Source of the DNA: Nymphaea colorata
Lineage: Eukaryota; Streptophyta; Magnoliopsida; Nymphaeales; Nymphaeaceae
Direction of reading: 5' to 3'
Length of the DNA: 64,000 nt
Assembly (NCBI RefSeq): GCF_008831285.2
Contig: NC_045138.2
Location: 21,607,934-21,671,933, forward strand
Position numbers and translations under genes: made by a program. Shown here in pieces: positions 12,501 through 24,500 of this stretch (position 1 is its first letter; every line of letters begins with the position of its first letter). The notes under the pieces are model-generated. The model did not search any database, was not told the DNA's origin, and worked only from the letters and a program-made list of their open reading frames with translations.

Positions 12501-15500
12501 ATTCTTCGTAAGAAGACTGCAAGGGATATGTGGATTATTTTGGAGCAGATGTATGGCCAAAAGAAAAGGAAAGTTCGTGTGTATCAACTTATGAAGGATG
12601 TGTATTCCCTGCGACAAGGTGCTCTCTCGGTTGCAGACTTTTATGCAGCATTAAAATCTAAGTGGGAGGACCTTGACTATCACTCTGATATTCCATGGAG
12701 GTGTCCTCACGACCAGATGCAGTACATGACTGATAAATGGGAAAACAGGGTATTCCTGTTCTTATCCGGACTGAATGATGACTTTGAAAATATAAGGAGT
12801 CAGATTCTTAACTCTGACGAATCATTTAGTATTGAAGATGTCTATTCCCGTGTTGAAGCTGAAGAACAGAGAAGGCTGCTCTCTAGTGGACGAAAGGGGG
12901 AAGAACAGTCTGCCTATGTTAGCCGTGCCCCTGTGGGAACTCCTCGTTCTTCTCGAAAATGTACTCATTGCAAAAAACTTGGTCATACTAGGGATTTTTG
13001 TTGGGACCTGTATCCAGAGAAGAAGGATAGTAGGGGGAGGTCTTCGAGTGGGAAGAAGCCTGTATCGTCTGCAACAAGTCTGAGTGATGGGAAAGGTTCT
13101 ATTTCTGCAGAGCAGATCCGTGAGCTACGAGCATATTTGAGCAAGATTGATGTTGGTCAGGCAGATACACCAGATGAGGTGAAGATCAATCAGGCATTGG
13201 CTGTTTCAGGGGGAGAAGGTACTTCTTCTATGGGTGAATGGATTGTTGACAGCGGTGCCACTCATCACATGACTGGCAACCCCAAGCTTTTCCATGACTA
13301 CAAGCTATCCTCAGGAAAGGAACGTGTGTCCCTTGCCGATGGTTCCTTTACTTCAGTGGCAGGGAAAGGGAGTCTTTCCTTGTTAAATAATTTTTTAGTT
13401 CATGATGCCTTACATGTTCCTCATCTTTCCTTAAATTTGTTATCTGTTAGTAAGATTACCAAGGAACTGAAGTGTGAGCTTATATTTTCTGAAAAACGTT
13501 GTGTTTTGCAGGACTTGGTGACAGGGAAGAGGATTGGGATTGGTTTGGTGTCTGATGGGCTGTATCGGCTTCCTATACGCGTTGTCACAGCTCTTATGTC
13601 AGCAGTCAGCAGAACAGAGAAGAAGGAGGAAGAGTGTCGTCAGTTATTTTTGTTTTGGCATGAACGCCTTGGTCATCTCCCATTTGGGATTTTGAAACAT
13701 TTGTTCCCTGAACTATGTTCTAGTTTAAACATTTCCATGTTATCATGTGATGTGTGTCAGTTTGCGAAGCATGTTAGAGCTTCTTATCCAATTTCAAATA
13801 GTCGTTCTAATAAAGCTTTCTCCTTGGTTCATTCTGATGTGTGGGGGCCTTCGGGCATTCATTCTCGTGGTGGTTTTCAATACTTTATAACCTTTATAGA
13901 TGATTATTCAAGATGTACCTTTGTGTATTTGTTGAAAGATCGTAGTGAGGTGCCTCACATTATTGAAACTTTCATCCTCCTAGTGGAAAACCAATATGGA
14001 AATTCTGTCAAGACTTTTCGGTCTGATAATGCTCGTGAATATCTGTGTCTCACTGTTGAAGAATTCTTTCGAAAGAGGGGGATTGTTCATGAGACATCCT
14101 GTAGTTATACCCCCCCTCAAAATGGGGTTGCTGAGAGGAAAAATCGTCAGTTGCTCAATGTCACCCGAGCCATACTGTTCCAAAGACATCTCCCAAAATA
14201 CTATTGGGGTGATGCAATCCTTACTAGTGTCTACTTGATTAATCGCATGCCCAGTCGTGTGCTAAAGGGTCGTACTCCATACTCTATGCTTCCAGGGAGT
14301 AGTCAACCTTTTCATCTTCCTCCTCGAGTCTTTGGATGTGTGTGTTTCATACATAACCACAGTCCCAATGTAAAAAAACTTGATCCCAAATCTATTAAGG
14401 GCGTCTTTCTTGGGTATTCTTCCACTCAAAAAGGTTATAAATGTCTAGATCCTACCACTGGTCGTCTTCACATTACCAAAGATGTCACATTCTTGGAACA
14501 TGTCTCCTATTTTGGTGAGAATTCTCTTCAGGGGGAGAAATTAATGTCTAAGGAAGAGTATTCTCCCACACAGGAAATTCAGTTTACAGACTTTATGGAT
14601 TACAGGCGTGAAGAGAATCCTGTTGCCAAGGTGCTTGGCAAAGATGAAGATGGCAAAGATGAAGAGGGGACGACTACTGATGTACATGAACAGGAGAAGG
14701 AGGGAGAGCATCCTTTGGTGACAGAACAAGAGGGTAATCGTATGTTTGGACAGGTGTATTCCAGGAGAAGAGCTTGTACTGACAAGGTGATTGATGATGA
14801 GGTGGTTACACCGAATCCCAATCCTACTTCTTCCTTGGATGATCCAAGTCGTGTACAGAAGCAAGATGTTGGAAAAGAAAAGGAGGATCTTCCTATTGCC
14901 TTGAGAAAGGGGGTCAGGTCATGTACCCAGCACCCTATTGGTAACTTCGTATCTTACTCTAGATTGAGCACTGACTATAAATGTTTTGTATCCTCCTTGG
15001 CTGTGGTTGTGATTCCCAGGAATGCTACAGAGGCTCAGGGTGACACTAAGTGGTCTCATGCAATGAAAGAAGAGATGGAAGCTTTAGACAGAAATCAGAC
15101 ATGGGAGGTGGTTGATATTCCTGAAGCAGCCCACTTGGTTGGGTCGAAGTGGGTCTACACTGTTAAGTACAAACCAGATGGTAGCATTGAAAGGTACAAA
15201 GCACGATTGGTGGCCAAGGGGTTCAGTCAGAAATATGGGATCGACTACTTAGAGACGTTTGCTCCTGTTGCAAAGATGAAGACTGTTAGAGTTATTATTT
15301 CATTGGCGGTGCTGAAGGGTTGGGAGATGTGCCAACTTGATGTAAAAAATGCCTTTCTCAATGGAGATCTCGAAGAGGAAGTGTACATGTGCATGCCACC
15401 AGGTTTTGAGAAGCCTGGAAAATGCTGTAAATTGAAGAAAGCTTTGTATGGGCTGAAACAGTCTCCCCGAGCATGGTTTGAACGGCTCAGACTTGTTATG

Positions 15501-18500
15501 AAGAAACATGGCTACAAACAAGGAAATGGAGATCATACCCTGTTTGTAAAGAGAAGAGAGAGTAAAGTTACTCTACTATTGGTTTATGTTGATGATATGA
15601 TTGTTACAGGTGATGATAAGGAAGAGATAGCAAGATTAAAGGGTTTACTATCTACTGAATTCGATCTAAAAGATCTTGGTAAGCTGAAGTATTTTCTGGG
15701 TATTGAAATTGCTAGATCAGGTACAACTCTTGTACTTAGTCAAAGGAAGTATACCCTGGATCTACTAAAAGAGACAGGAAAACTGGGATGCAAACCAGCC
15801 TCTACTCCTATAGATGCTGGGCATAAACTTGGTAGCAAAGATGGAGAACTGTTGGGTGAAGAAGCTAAAGGGAGATATCAACGTCTAGTTGGCAAACTGA
15901 TTTATCTCACTCTGACTAGACCTGATATCACATTTGCTGTAAATGTGATGAGCCAGTTCATGCATGCACCTACAGATGTGCACTTGAAGGCTGTAGATAG
16001 AATTTTGTGCTACTTGAAGAAGAATCCCGGAAAGGGACTTCTATATGTGCAACAAAGATCTATTGAAGTTGAAGGGTATTCTGATGCAGACTGGGCAGGC
16101 TGTGTTGACACCAGAAGATCTACTTCAGGATACTGCGTCTACTTGGGGGGAAATTTGGTTGTTTGGAGAAGCAAGAGACAAGATATGTGTTCCCGCTCGA
16201 GTGCAGAGGCTGAATATAGGGCTGTGGCTACTGGGGTATCAGAATTGTTATGGTTGAAGATCTTACTGACAGATATTGGAATAGAGATTGAAGGGCCTAT
16301 GAGGATGTATTGTGATAATAAGTCTGCAATTAACTTGGCTAACAACCCGGTTCTTCATGATCGAACAAAGCATGTGGAGATCGACCGTCACTTCATCAGA
16401 GAAAGAATTGATGCTAAGGAATTAACGCTACCTTACATGAAGTCTGAAGACCAAACTGCTGATGTCCTAACCAAGGCCTTAAGTGTAACTCCATTTGAGA
16501 GAAATGTATCCAAGTTGGGCATGTTTGATATGTATGCCCAACTTGAGGGGGAGTGTTGACGGGTTTTGTTATTCGGGTCCGGATCCGTACCCGATCCGGT
16601 TTGTCCTAATTAGGACTACTTATACTTCTGTAAACCCTAATCTTTGAGTTAATGAAGTGTTGAAGAGAGAGAGTGTCTGGAGGCTAGTGGGCACCAGACC
16701 TCCTCACCCGTGGTTTTTCTTCCCTCGAGTCGAGGGTTTTCCACGTTACATCTGTGTGCTTTCTTCTACTCTCGTGCACATTTTGTTTCTACAATGATGA
16801 ATGTGAATGTTATGTTTATTGAATACTCATTGCCGCGGGCAATGATGCAAATGTTTGCACAGTGGGTAGTTGTACCCATATTGTTATGACGGCTAGCCAA
16901 AACTGTTGTGGTTATGTGTAACCCTCGTGTGGAGGCAATTGGAGGTGTGGGTTCACTCGTGAAGTGAACCAACCTCAGGAGCTAGCCAGTTAAATGTGTT
17001 TGTGCAAGTATAAGTATAAGAATGAAAGAATAAGAGATGAGAGGCCAGTGGGATGTGACTATGTATATGGGAGTTGTCCCACTTTCGCCACTGGTCTCGC
17101 CTGTTCGGAGCGCAGGCGGTGCAAGGCCCCAGGGTACTGTTGTGTGATGTGCTTGGAGCGTAGGCTCCCGCCTTCCCAACCTGGGTGTCCTAGGGAAGGC
17201 TGAGTATCTCTCCTTGGAATTCACACATCCATGGATGAGTGCTCTACCGCTGCAGCGGATAGATGGATCCATACTGTTCTGGGCCACCACGGGGGTTGTC
17301 TCTCGGCTGTGGGCCGCCCGCGGTGTGCACGTGCCTGTGTTTGCACCCACAGGAACTGTAAATTCACTGATAGTAATGAAACTGCAATGTATGTGATTGA
17401 AATATATAGGATTGTTGTGCATGTGACTGTTGTGCTTATGAATGCAAGTGACATGTTGATGATGCCTTGCATGTGATTGAAATTATGTTATTGTAGCCAT
17501 TGAGTGGCGTCTGCATGTCGTGTCTTGACACGACATAATGATAGATTGTTCTGATGTTTGTTTGTGTACTGAGCCCGACCTAAGAGGGCTTGGACTTTTC
17601 CTGGCTTGTTGCCATACTGCGAAGGCTAAGCCTTCAGTTGTTTCCTTTTTTCAGGTTTTGGTGTACCCGGGGCAGCAGGCTGAGCAGATGGCTACACTCA
17701 CGTCCTACTGGGGAGGTTTTGGGTTTTGTTTTGTTCTTGTAGTGCCGGCGCGTCGGGTTTTTGGTTTTACTGATGCCTTGTTTTTGATTAGGCATCGATG
17801 TTGTGATTTTGGGGCATTTTTGTCAAATGTACAATTGAATTGAAATGCTATATAATGGAAAGCTTGCCCCATTGTTTTGAATTGTATGGCTCATTCCTTT
17901 TTGAACTATTGTGTAGTCACACCTCGATGTTGGATGTTAGAAAAAAAAAATGTTTGAGTGTCAAAAAGGTCGGGGTGTGACACATTTGACGCCATGTCCG
18001 GCCGCACCAGCACCCGCACTGATGCGGGTGCACGTGCGGGTGCGCCACCATAGTTGGCGCACCCGTGTGACTTTAAGTTTTACCTTACAAATTCATCTAC
18101 AATCAATTGTTTTCTTTTTTAGGGGTAAGTCTTGGATTTCAAAGCATTTGCTCTTTTAAGAACTTCTAACTCTAGGATTATATCTTCTTCTCATTCAATA
18201 TGAACCTTAGCCTCATTATACTAGGTTGGTTCAAAATAAGAATGTGCAAGTAGACAAGCTTTACGTATAGGAGAAGAGATATGAGTGACAAACCTATTCG
18301 ATACTCTTGATGTCGTTTCCGATCTTCAATTGTGGTTCTTTCCTATTTTGATTGTGACTTTCATTGTTGTTGATTCCTATTTTGATTGTGCCTTTCATTG
18401 TCTTTATTCCTATTTTGATCTTGACTTTCGACAGAATGATTTCCAGTCCTTCTAGTGTAACCAATTTGGTTTGATGGTTGTTCCTTCCCTAATATCGATT

Positions 18501-21500
18501 TCCACTTGTCCCTCCATTACCTTATTAAGATTATCATGTTGAATACCACTGCAATCATGATTTTCATAGCTAAATCACAAATAATTACTCATTATGTGAC
18601 TATGCATATTATAAAAAAGTTAAACAAAAAACCACCCCAACTTTACGTAAATATGTGGGTCTTCACCATTGACAATATCTTTTTGCAAAAATTTTACAGA
18701 GGTATAGCATGCACGCATTCTGCAGCTTCTAAGCCAAAGCCACTGTTAGTAATGATAATCAAATGTTGTTGATGCAGGTACAGACAGCACAACATTTTAT
18801 TCTGGAAAGGAATGTGCATGCAATGGCTTGATATGCAAAGCAGCAAAAGACACAAAGATAATATTAAGAGCTTGTGTAAAATATGAAATGGAAAGTATAC
18901 AAAACATAGACCCCATCCTGCATATATCATATAACATGCCTACAAATGATAGAAATTCGCACCAGCACCCCAAATATAAAAGTGGTCAACATATGCATGC
19001 TGAAATTTTGAAGTACTTTACACCATTACATGGTTACTATATAACGTATTAGAAAATAATGGATGTCTTTGTCGACATAGTTCCATAAATAAATTGCATT
19101 AATCTTCAAACTTGCTGAGAGCAAAAGCATGAGCCATGAGAGACAACCTCTTCAAGGTTACGTAAAAAATGATTTCTTCCACCACAATATATTTTAGCTC
19201 GGCAGTATGGACAAAGTAGAGGTTGACCTTTTCCTAGTAATCGTGTCATCCACTCTGAGAAGCAGCCATTACTGTTCAAAGAAAGAAACATAACAGAACT
19301 TGCAATACAATTCAATGAAAGAAGCTTAAACAAAGGATACAAATGTACCAGAAATTGTGTAGACAAGGGGCGACTGTTACAGCATCATGCAATAAATTCA
19401 AGCAAATGCTACATTTGAGAAGCTCAATATCGATCGGTACCTAATGATGACAGGAGAATAAATGACCTCTTCTCTTCATCAAAGATGATCACTGGAGTAA
19501 AAGCAATTTAAGCATCCAAGCTTCACCTTGATGCGTTTGTTCAGTTGTTGCTCCATTGGCATCAGTCTGAAGGTGTAGACAACATGTCCTGAAAATGGAC
19601 GACAAAGTAAAGATGATCTAATCAAGGTGTACATTTTCCAAGGCAACTAGCATACACCGACCGGCTATGATGCATGCACATGGATACGGGTGCCAGTGTC
19701 GGACACAAGTACGAGTGTCAGATACTGCAAGCATAAAAAATTGAATACTTGGACTTGGGTATATATATATATAAGAGGAAAAGAGAAACAACAAATTGTA
19801 CAAGCAAAATGCTAATTAAAACTGTTATATAATTAAATAACTGTTTAATAGCTTTATTTCTCTACACATGTAAATAATTTTTATATTAAATTTGGCTTAA
19901 CTAATTTGAAACTTAATTAAATAAAATAAAGTTTTTTGAAAAATAGGTCTTCCTTTTTCAAAGGACAACCAGGGATTGTTCTGTAAAAGGAAAGGCCCTT
20001 CTTGTCCTTTTTAAAAGAAAGGATGAAAGAGAAAAGGTGTCAGGATGTCGGGCTTGACTGAGGCAGATCTGATTGAAAAAGAAGAAAGTGAAGGGGGAAA
20101 TGGGAGGGAAAAAGGAATGGCGAAGAAAAGAAAAAGGAAGAGAGGGAGAAGAGAAAGAGAAAAGGGGAACAAAGAGAGAGAGAGGAAAGAGGAGAAACAC
20201 GTGTCTTTTTCTTGGACACTTCATCTTCGAAAAATAGTGTGTCCCATGCATGTCGACAAGTATCGCATGTCAGTGTCGAACACCAACACTGAAGTGTCCA
20301 TGCAACATAGCCTACTGGTCATGCAAGAGTCCACAGTTTGCAAGACATCTTTGTATTCTCAGTTATAGTGGTGTGCACATGAAGGCAGTCAATTTACATC
20401 TATAAACAGTAACAGTTGCTCACTTTCCCTATATCATATCTGCATATCAATCACATAATTATGCTCAACTTATAACAATAAAAAGAACCAGAAGAGGGAA
20501 AAGCATTTTTTAACCACTAATATGGCAAATATATTGCAAGAAAAAAATCTTCAAAAAATTATAGATGAGAAAAAGTTGAGTATAGCTTTCACTAACCTGC
20601 ATTTTTGGGCCCGGAAATGATTTCACTACCGCACTTGATAATCAAGTCCTCCTCTTGTCCAAGAGAAACCCCATCAACAATAATATTGGTCAGACTGTAG
20701 GAACAAAATGGAAGCCAGTGAAACATTGAACAAGCTCCAGAAAAGAAGAGGACATACTCAAAGAAGGTCTGATAAAATTCAGAAGGCCGTGGCTCACAGG
20801 AGCACTCACTCACAAAAATGTGCAACAAAACAACCATGGAAACATAAAACTTTTAATGTCTAAAATGCTTAAGATTCACATGCAAAAAAAAAAAGGTGGT
20901 CGACCCATCTACATAGAAATGAGAGAGAGGGAGAGAAAGAGAACTAGATTAGTGGCTAAAATGGCTCAAAAGCAAAGAAGAAAAGTAAAAGAAAAAAATA
21001 CATGATAGGATGTAGAATATATTTGATATATATGTATGTGTACATGGTAAGCCCACACATACACACTTGCATATAATGATAATTACAATGTAAGACCAAG
21101 ATGCCCCCACAACCCACTCCCGCCATGCCTCTCTCTCTCACTCTCTCGTTAGAAATTTTACATTACATACACACATGTATAGAAAAATGTATATTTTTAT
21201 AGACTTGTAAATTGTTTTTTTTTTTTTGTATTTTGTTTATTTTCTGTTTTTTTGTTTTTTTGCTCTGTTTCTAGCCAAGAATAGACCTTGACCAGACAGA
21301 ACTAGCCACACATCAGATCAGCTGGTCTTTGGTGCATTGCATATAAAGGGGACTTCTGGATATGCTTCTCTAAGCATTGGTCTCTATTAAAGCTCTTAGT
21401 TTTATGATTGTGATTATAATTGCAGCTGCACCTAATGTGACCTTGAAGTGAGATTGTGCCTTATTGCACTTATGAGTTATTTTGTTTCTTAAGAGTTGTT

Positions 21501-24500
21501 TATCACGCTCATTTACCGAACATGATTTTATGTGTTTAAAAGTTGTACTTAATGGTATTAGAGATATGATAGTTGTTGATCCTATTTATCTAGGAACTAA
21601 AGTTCTTTAGTGGTTTAAAACTCGCACCAAACAATTGAAGACGCTGAAGTCTTTCCAGTGCTATTGGAGCTTGTATTTCTTCATTAGTCTAGTCAAAGAT
21701 TCTCCAATTGTTGTGGTTGCTATCCATACATCTGAACATTGATAAGTACCTTTTCAATTGGATTCAAACTCGAATGTTCAAAACATTATCTTGTGCAAGC
21801 CAAAAATCAAGAAGCTTAGGTCTTCAAGGTGCAATATCTATGGGGTTATGCAAGTGCATCCAAATCCAAAGTTAAACCCAAGTCCCCAAAAACTGGAGGA
21901 AAAACTGAATCTTGAGAGTGATGGGAGAGACAAGTCTTGGAGAAATAACAAGACAAGCATAATGAATGAGACATGAAGACTGCCAAGGAACTTTCTTGGA
22001 TACTTAATATCGTTGAGACCAGAACTAATTGAGATATTTTTAAGTTCAAGAGAGGAAGGCTGAATTATGTCAAAAGCATGTATACCTCAAGAGAAAGTCT
22101 CACAAATTTTTTCTACAACAAAAGGCCTTGCATTTCAACCCAGAGAAATGGCGTCAGTCAGGAGTGTTATAACACCCACTGACTTACTAAATTAAAATTC
22201 CAATTTTTTCTATTATTAAATGTAACAGGAGAAAAAAAAAAAGGCAGCGGCAGCGACTGGTGACCATCTGCGGAAGTGTTTGAAAATCAAATATTGTTGT
22301 TTGTGCTTAAGCACATCGCAGGTATCAGCAAAATAGAAGTAAAATAACATATTGTGACTGCATTACAGCAAGTCAGAAACATGTAAAATTGGATCAGCAT
22401 ACTGTGAAAAGTTTAGAAGCTGAGCATGTTCAACCATTGTCATTAAAAAATCAGATCAAGTTGCTGGCATCTACAAGAAGCTACATCAACTTATCACCAA
22501 TTATAGTTTGAAGCAATGTAGTAAGATGCACATGCAAATCCTGTATTATTGGACCCAAAAGAATATATACACGTCATAATTTATAAGCACAACCACAGTT
22601 TTGTTCAATACATCTTTTCAAAACTAAAAATGAAATCTGAATGTAATGTTAAACCTTATGTTATGAACAGTGGCAGAACTGAAGTCCCTTGTCATTATTT
22701 TACACCAATACTCTTTATCAAGTGAAGCAAGTGATGTTGCAGAACAAATAATCATCTCATTAGACTTGATATCAATCTCCAGCAGGCTTGAATTAGACGG
22801 CACTGCAATGAATAGATTTAAGATCCTCAAGAACATAAGAACAAAATGCAAGAGAGAGAGAGAGAGTTTTGTTTGTGGTTATCCGTTGGACAAGCAGGCA
22901 AAAAATATACTGCATGAAAAAATCTGCAAAGAAAACTGCATAAGGAATAAAGAGAAGGAAATAAAAAGAAGAAACATTTGTATGTGCAGATTCAGTGGTT
23001 GATAACATCTTGGTTAAATAGCGCTAGTTCATTTGGTATCTTAGCAGAATACCAAAGTAAAAGTCATTTGGCACTATGGAAATGCAAAATCTAATACTAA
23101 ACAATCAAATGTGCCATTCTAGTAATGGCTTTACGAGGGATTTCAGTTCATTGATCATTCAAACAAGAGACTCATACATCTTCATCTCTGATAAACATTT
23201 ACTAGGATTGGCATCATAGATGTATAGAAAAAATAATCATGCTAAAACAGTTTTTATTTGTGATTTGTAGCTGCACTTGTTGTGCTGCATTCATTTTTTA
23301 CCTTTGCTGTTGTCCCCATATTCTTGATAACCCACTCTTCCACTATTACTTACAAAATGCTACATATGTGGTTCCATAACTAATGAAATGAAACTACCGC
23401 ACTAATGATACACACTGTCCATCTGTGTCACATGGGTACTTTAAATCTGACGCACCTGTGTCATACCTGTTTTGCATCTTTTGGTATTTATTTACTTCAA
23501 AATGCAAAATTTTCCATTACAATTTTTCATTTTTGTCATATTTTTTATAGGCCAGATGAGGTTAGGCACACATCTACCACGTCAAGGAAAAAAAAAGGAT
23601 GACACCATGACAGGCTCCCCATGTAATACAGAAAACATGTCTGTTTTATCCTTCCAGACTCTAATAACAAATGACACATAAGTCTAGCAAGGTAAAATGA
23701 ATGAAACAGTAGTATTTGCTCCTAAAAATGAAAGAAGCTAAATCTGAAAGTCAAAATTAACTTCCACGTGATTTGAATGCCACGATTTCTACCATTTAGA
23801 ACCCTATTCAACAGCCAAACAACATCTTTCCTTGAGGACTCCATCCAAACCTGGCAAGAAGTGTGTATATCCTTCAATATTATCGGCGAAGCCCTCCACT
23901 CACACTGCACTAGTTTCATCTATTATTGAATAACCTAATCTCAATGGCCAACTACACAGTCAATGGACAGTGAACACATGAAATGGCATGGATAGATTAG
24001 TGAACCTCACATGTTCTCATTCCCACAGAGTGGCAACACAAATAATTATTATCTATTCCACTTGTGAAGACAGCCATCTACCTGCAGGAAGCCAAGATGG
24101 AAAATCTTATTTTTTTCTTATTAGTACAAAACATAGAAACATGATTCCAGGTTTCATCCATAGTCCCATTTTAGATTTGCATTTTCCTGATTTCTAGTAC
24201 CCAATTCTACCAATCAATTGAACAGCAAACATCCAAGACTGCTATCCAATTAAAAGGGTTTCGTTTCCACTATTTTAAAGCTAATCCATATTCTCATTAG
24301 CCAGGGAGATCCTCCCAAACAGATCTACCACTCCTTCCGCATAAACAAGGGAAAGCTAAAAAACAAATAATAAAGTGTCTCCATTTATCTTTTATACTAT
24401 GATTAGCTAACTGAACTCCCCAAACCCTGTAACGTTAATTAGCTATGAATTTTTGGCACGTTCCTTATTTTTATATATTGATAAACTATGACCCCAAATA

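Larger units (their letters stand above)
11461..16793 (+). mobile_element. Intact young Ty1/copia LTR retrotransposon
   Basis: This is a complete element of 5333 bp. It has two 240-bp LTRs, an initiator-tRNA-Met primer binding site, one uninterrupted gag-pol frame, a polypurine tract and a perfect 5-bp duplication ATGAT (11456-11460 and 16794-16798). The LTRs differ at a single base (T/C within CTCACCTGTGG against CTCACCCGTGG), so insertion was recent. It sits inside the 2.9-kb solo-LTR-like element, in the same direction as its own plus strand and antisense to the CHFR-like host gene. Confidence 0.97.
9730..17982. mobile_element. Solo-LTR-like element of about 2.9 kb, split by a copia element
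   Basis: It starts TGTAACGCGCGG and ends GGTCGGGGTGTGACA, a TG...CA pair of the type seen at Ty3/gypsy LTR ends. It is flanked by a perfect 5-bp duplication CATTT (9725-9729 and 17983-17987). Without the nested 5333-bp copia element and its duplication it is about 2915 bp. It carries a CT-rich and GGC-repeat leader-like zone (9780-10130), intron-like TGCAGGTT sites and no retroviral protein. A long gypsy solo LTR is the simplest reading; a large non-coding (LARD-type) element is the alternative. Orientation is uncertain. The plus-strand frames at 9668-10135 are not regarded as genes. Confidence 0.75.
9471..18076. mobile_element. Family-1 element split by the solo-LTR-like insertion
   Basis: The left end CTATGTCACATGGGTG (9471) pairs with the right end CACCCGTGTGACTTTAA (18060-18076), sharing the GTCACAYGGGTG core. 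The perfect 8-bp duplication GTTTTACC lies at 9463-9470 and 18077-18084. Removing the nested 9730-17982 insertion and one CATTT leaves 348 bp (9471-9729 plus 17988-18076). That is nearly the same length as the complete copy at 6276-6618 (343 bp), which independently supports the reconstruction. Confidence 0.85.
8160..18540 (-). mobile_element. Decayed Ty1/copia element, split by later insertions
   Basis: Minus-strand remnants of reverse transcriptase and RNase H are readable. At 9240-9310 the frame gives MDVKNAFLN and EVYMDV. Near 9410-9430 it gives GRLVAKEYT. At 8580-8620 it gives GYGDAD, and near 8390 CCDNRCAIHI. The reading frame upstream of GRLVAKEYT breaks off at 9470 and resumes at 18085, where the minus strand reads KKTIDCR, ICKVKP. 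This shows that everything in 9471-18076 was inserted later. Linker-region sequence continues to about 18.5 kb, with TTCCTATTTTGAT repeated near 18345, 18380 and 18410. Many stops and frameshifts make it non-functional. Ends and LTRs were not defined. Confidence 0.8.
4811..19147 (-). other. Intron 6 of the CHFR-like gene, 14.3 kb, transposon-filled
   Basis: The donor is GAG|GTTGTC at 19147 and the acceptor ATCACAG|GTTATCC at 4811. Exons 6 and 7 join in phase, giving the readable LRNLEE-VIQESNPSLKRSS. Nearly all of the length is explained by the 5221-7737 element and the nested stack at 8160-18540. The remaining pieces (4825-5217, 7741-8159, 18541-19147) are AT-rich with no recognised gene. 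Confidence 0.85.

Noticed and set aside
22624-22851. Stand-alone 75-codon minus-strand frame
   Set aside because: Only its middle is coding; it is exon 2 of the CHFR-like gene with intron read-through at both ends. Likewise the frames at 20592-20837, 19106-19366 and 4643-4885.
23425-23475. GTGTCACATGGGTAC and ACCTGTGTCATAC as a very short family-1 copy
   Set aside because: Only ~40 bp between ends, no interior similarity and no target duplication; kept as possible debris.
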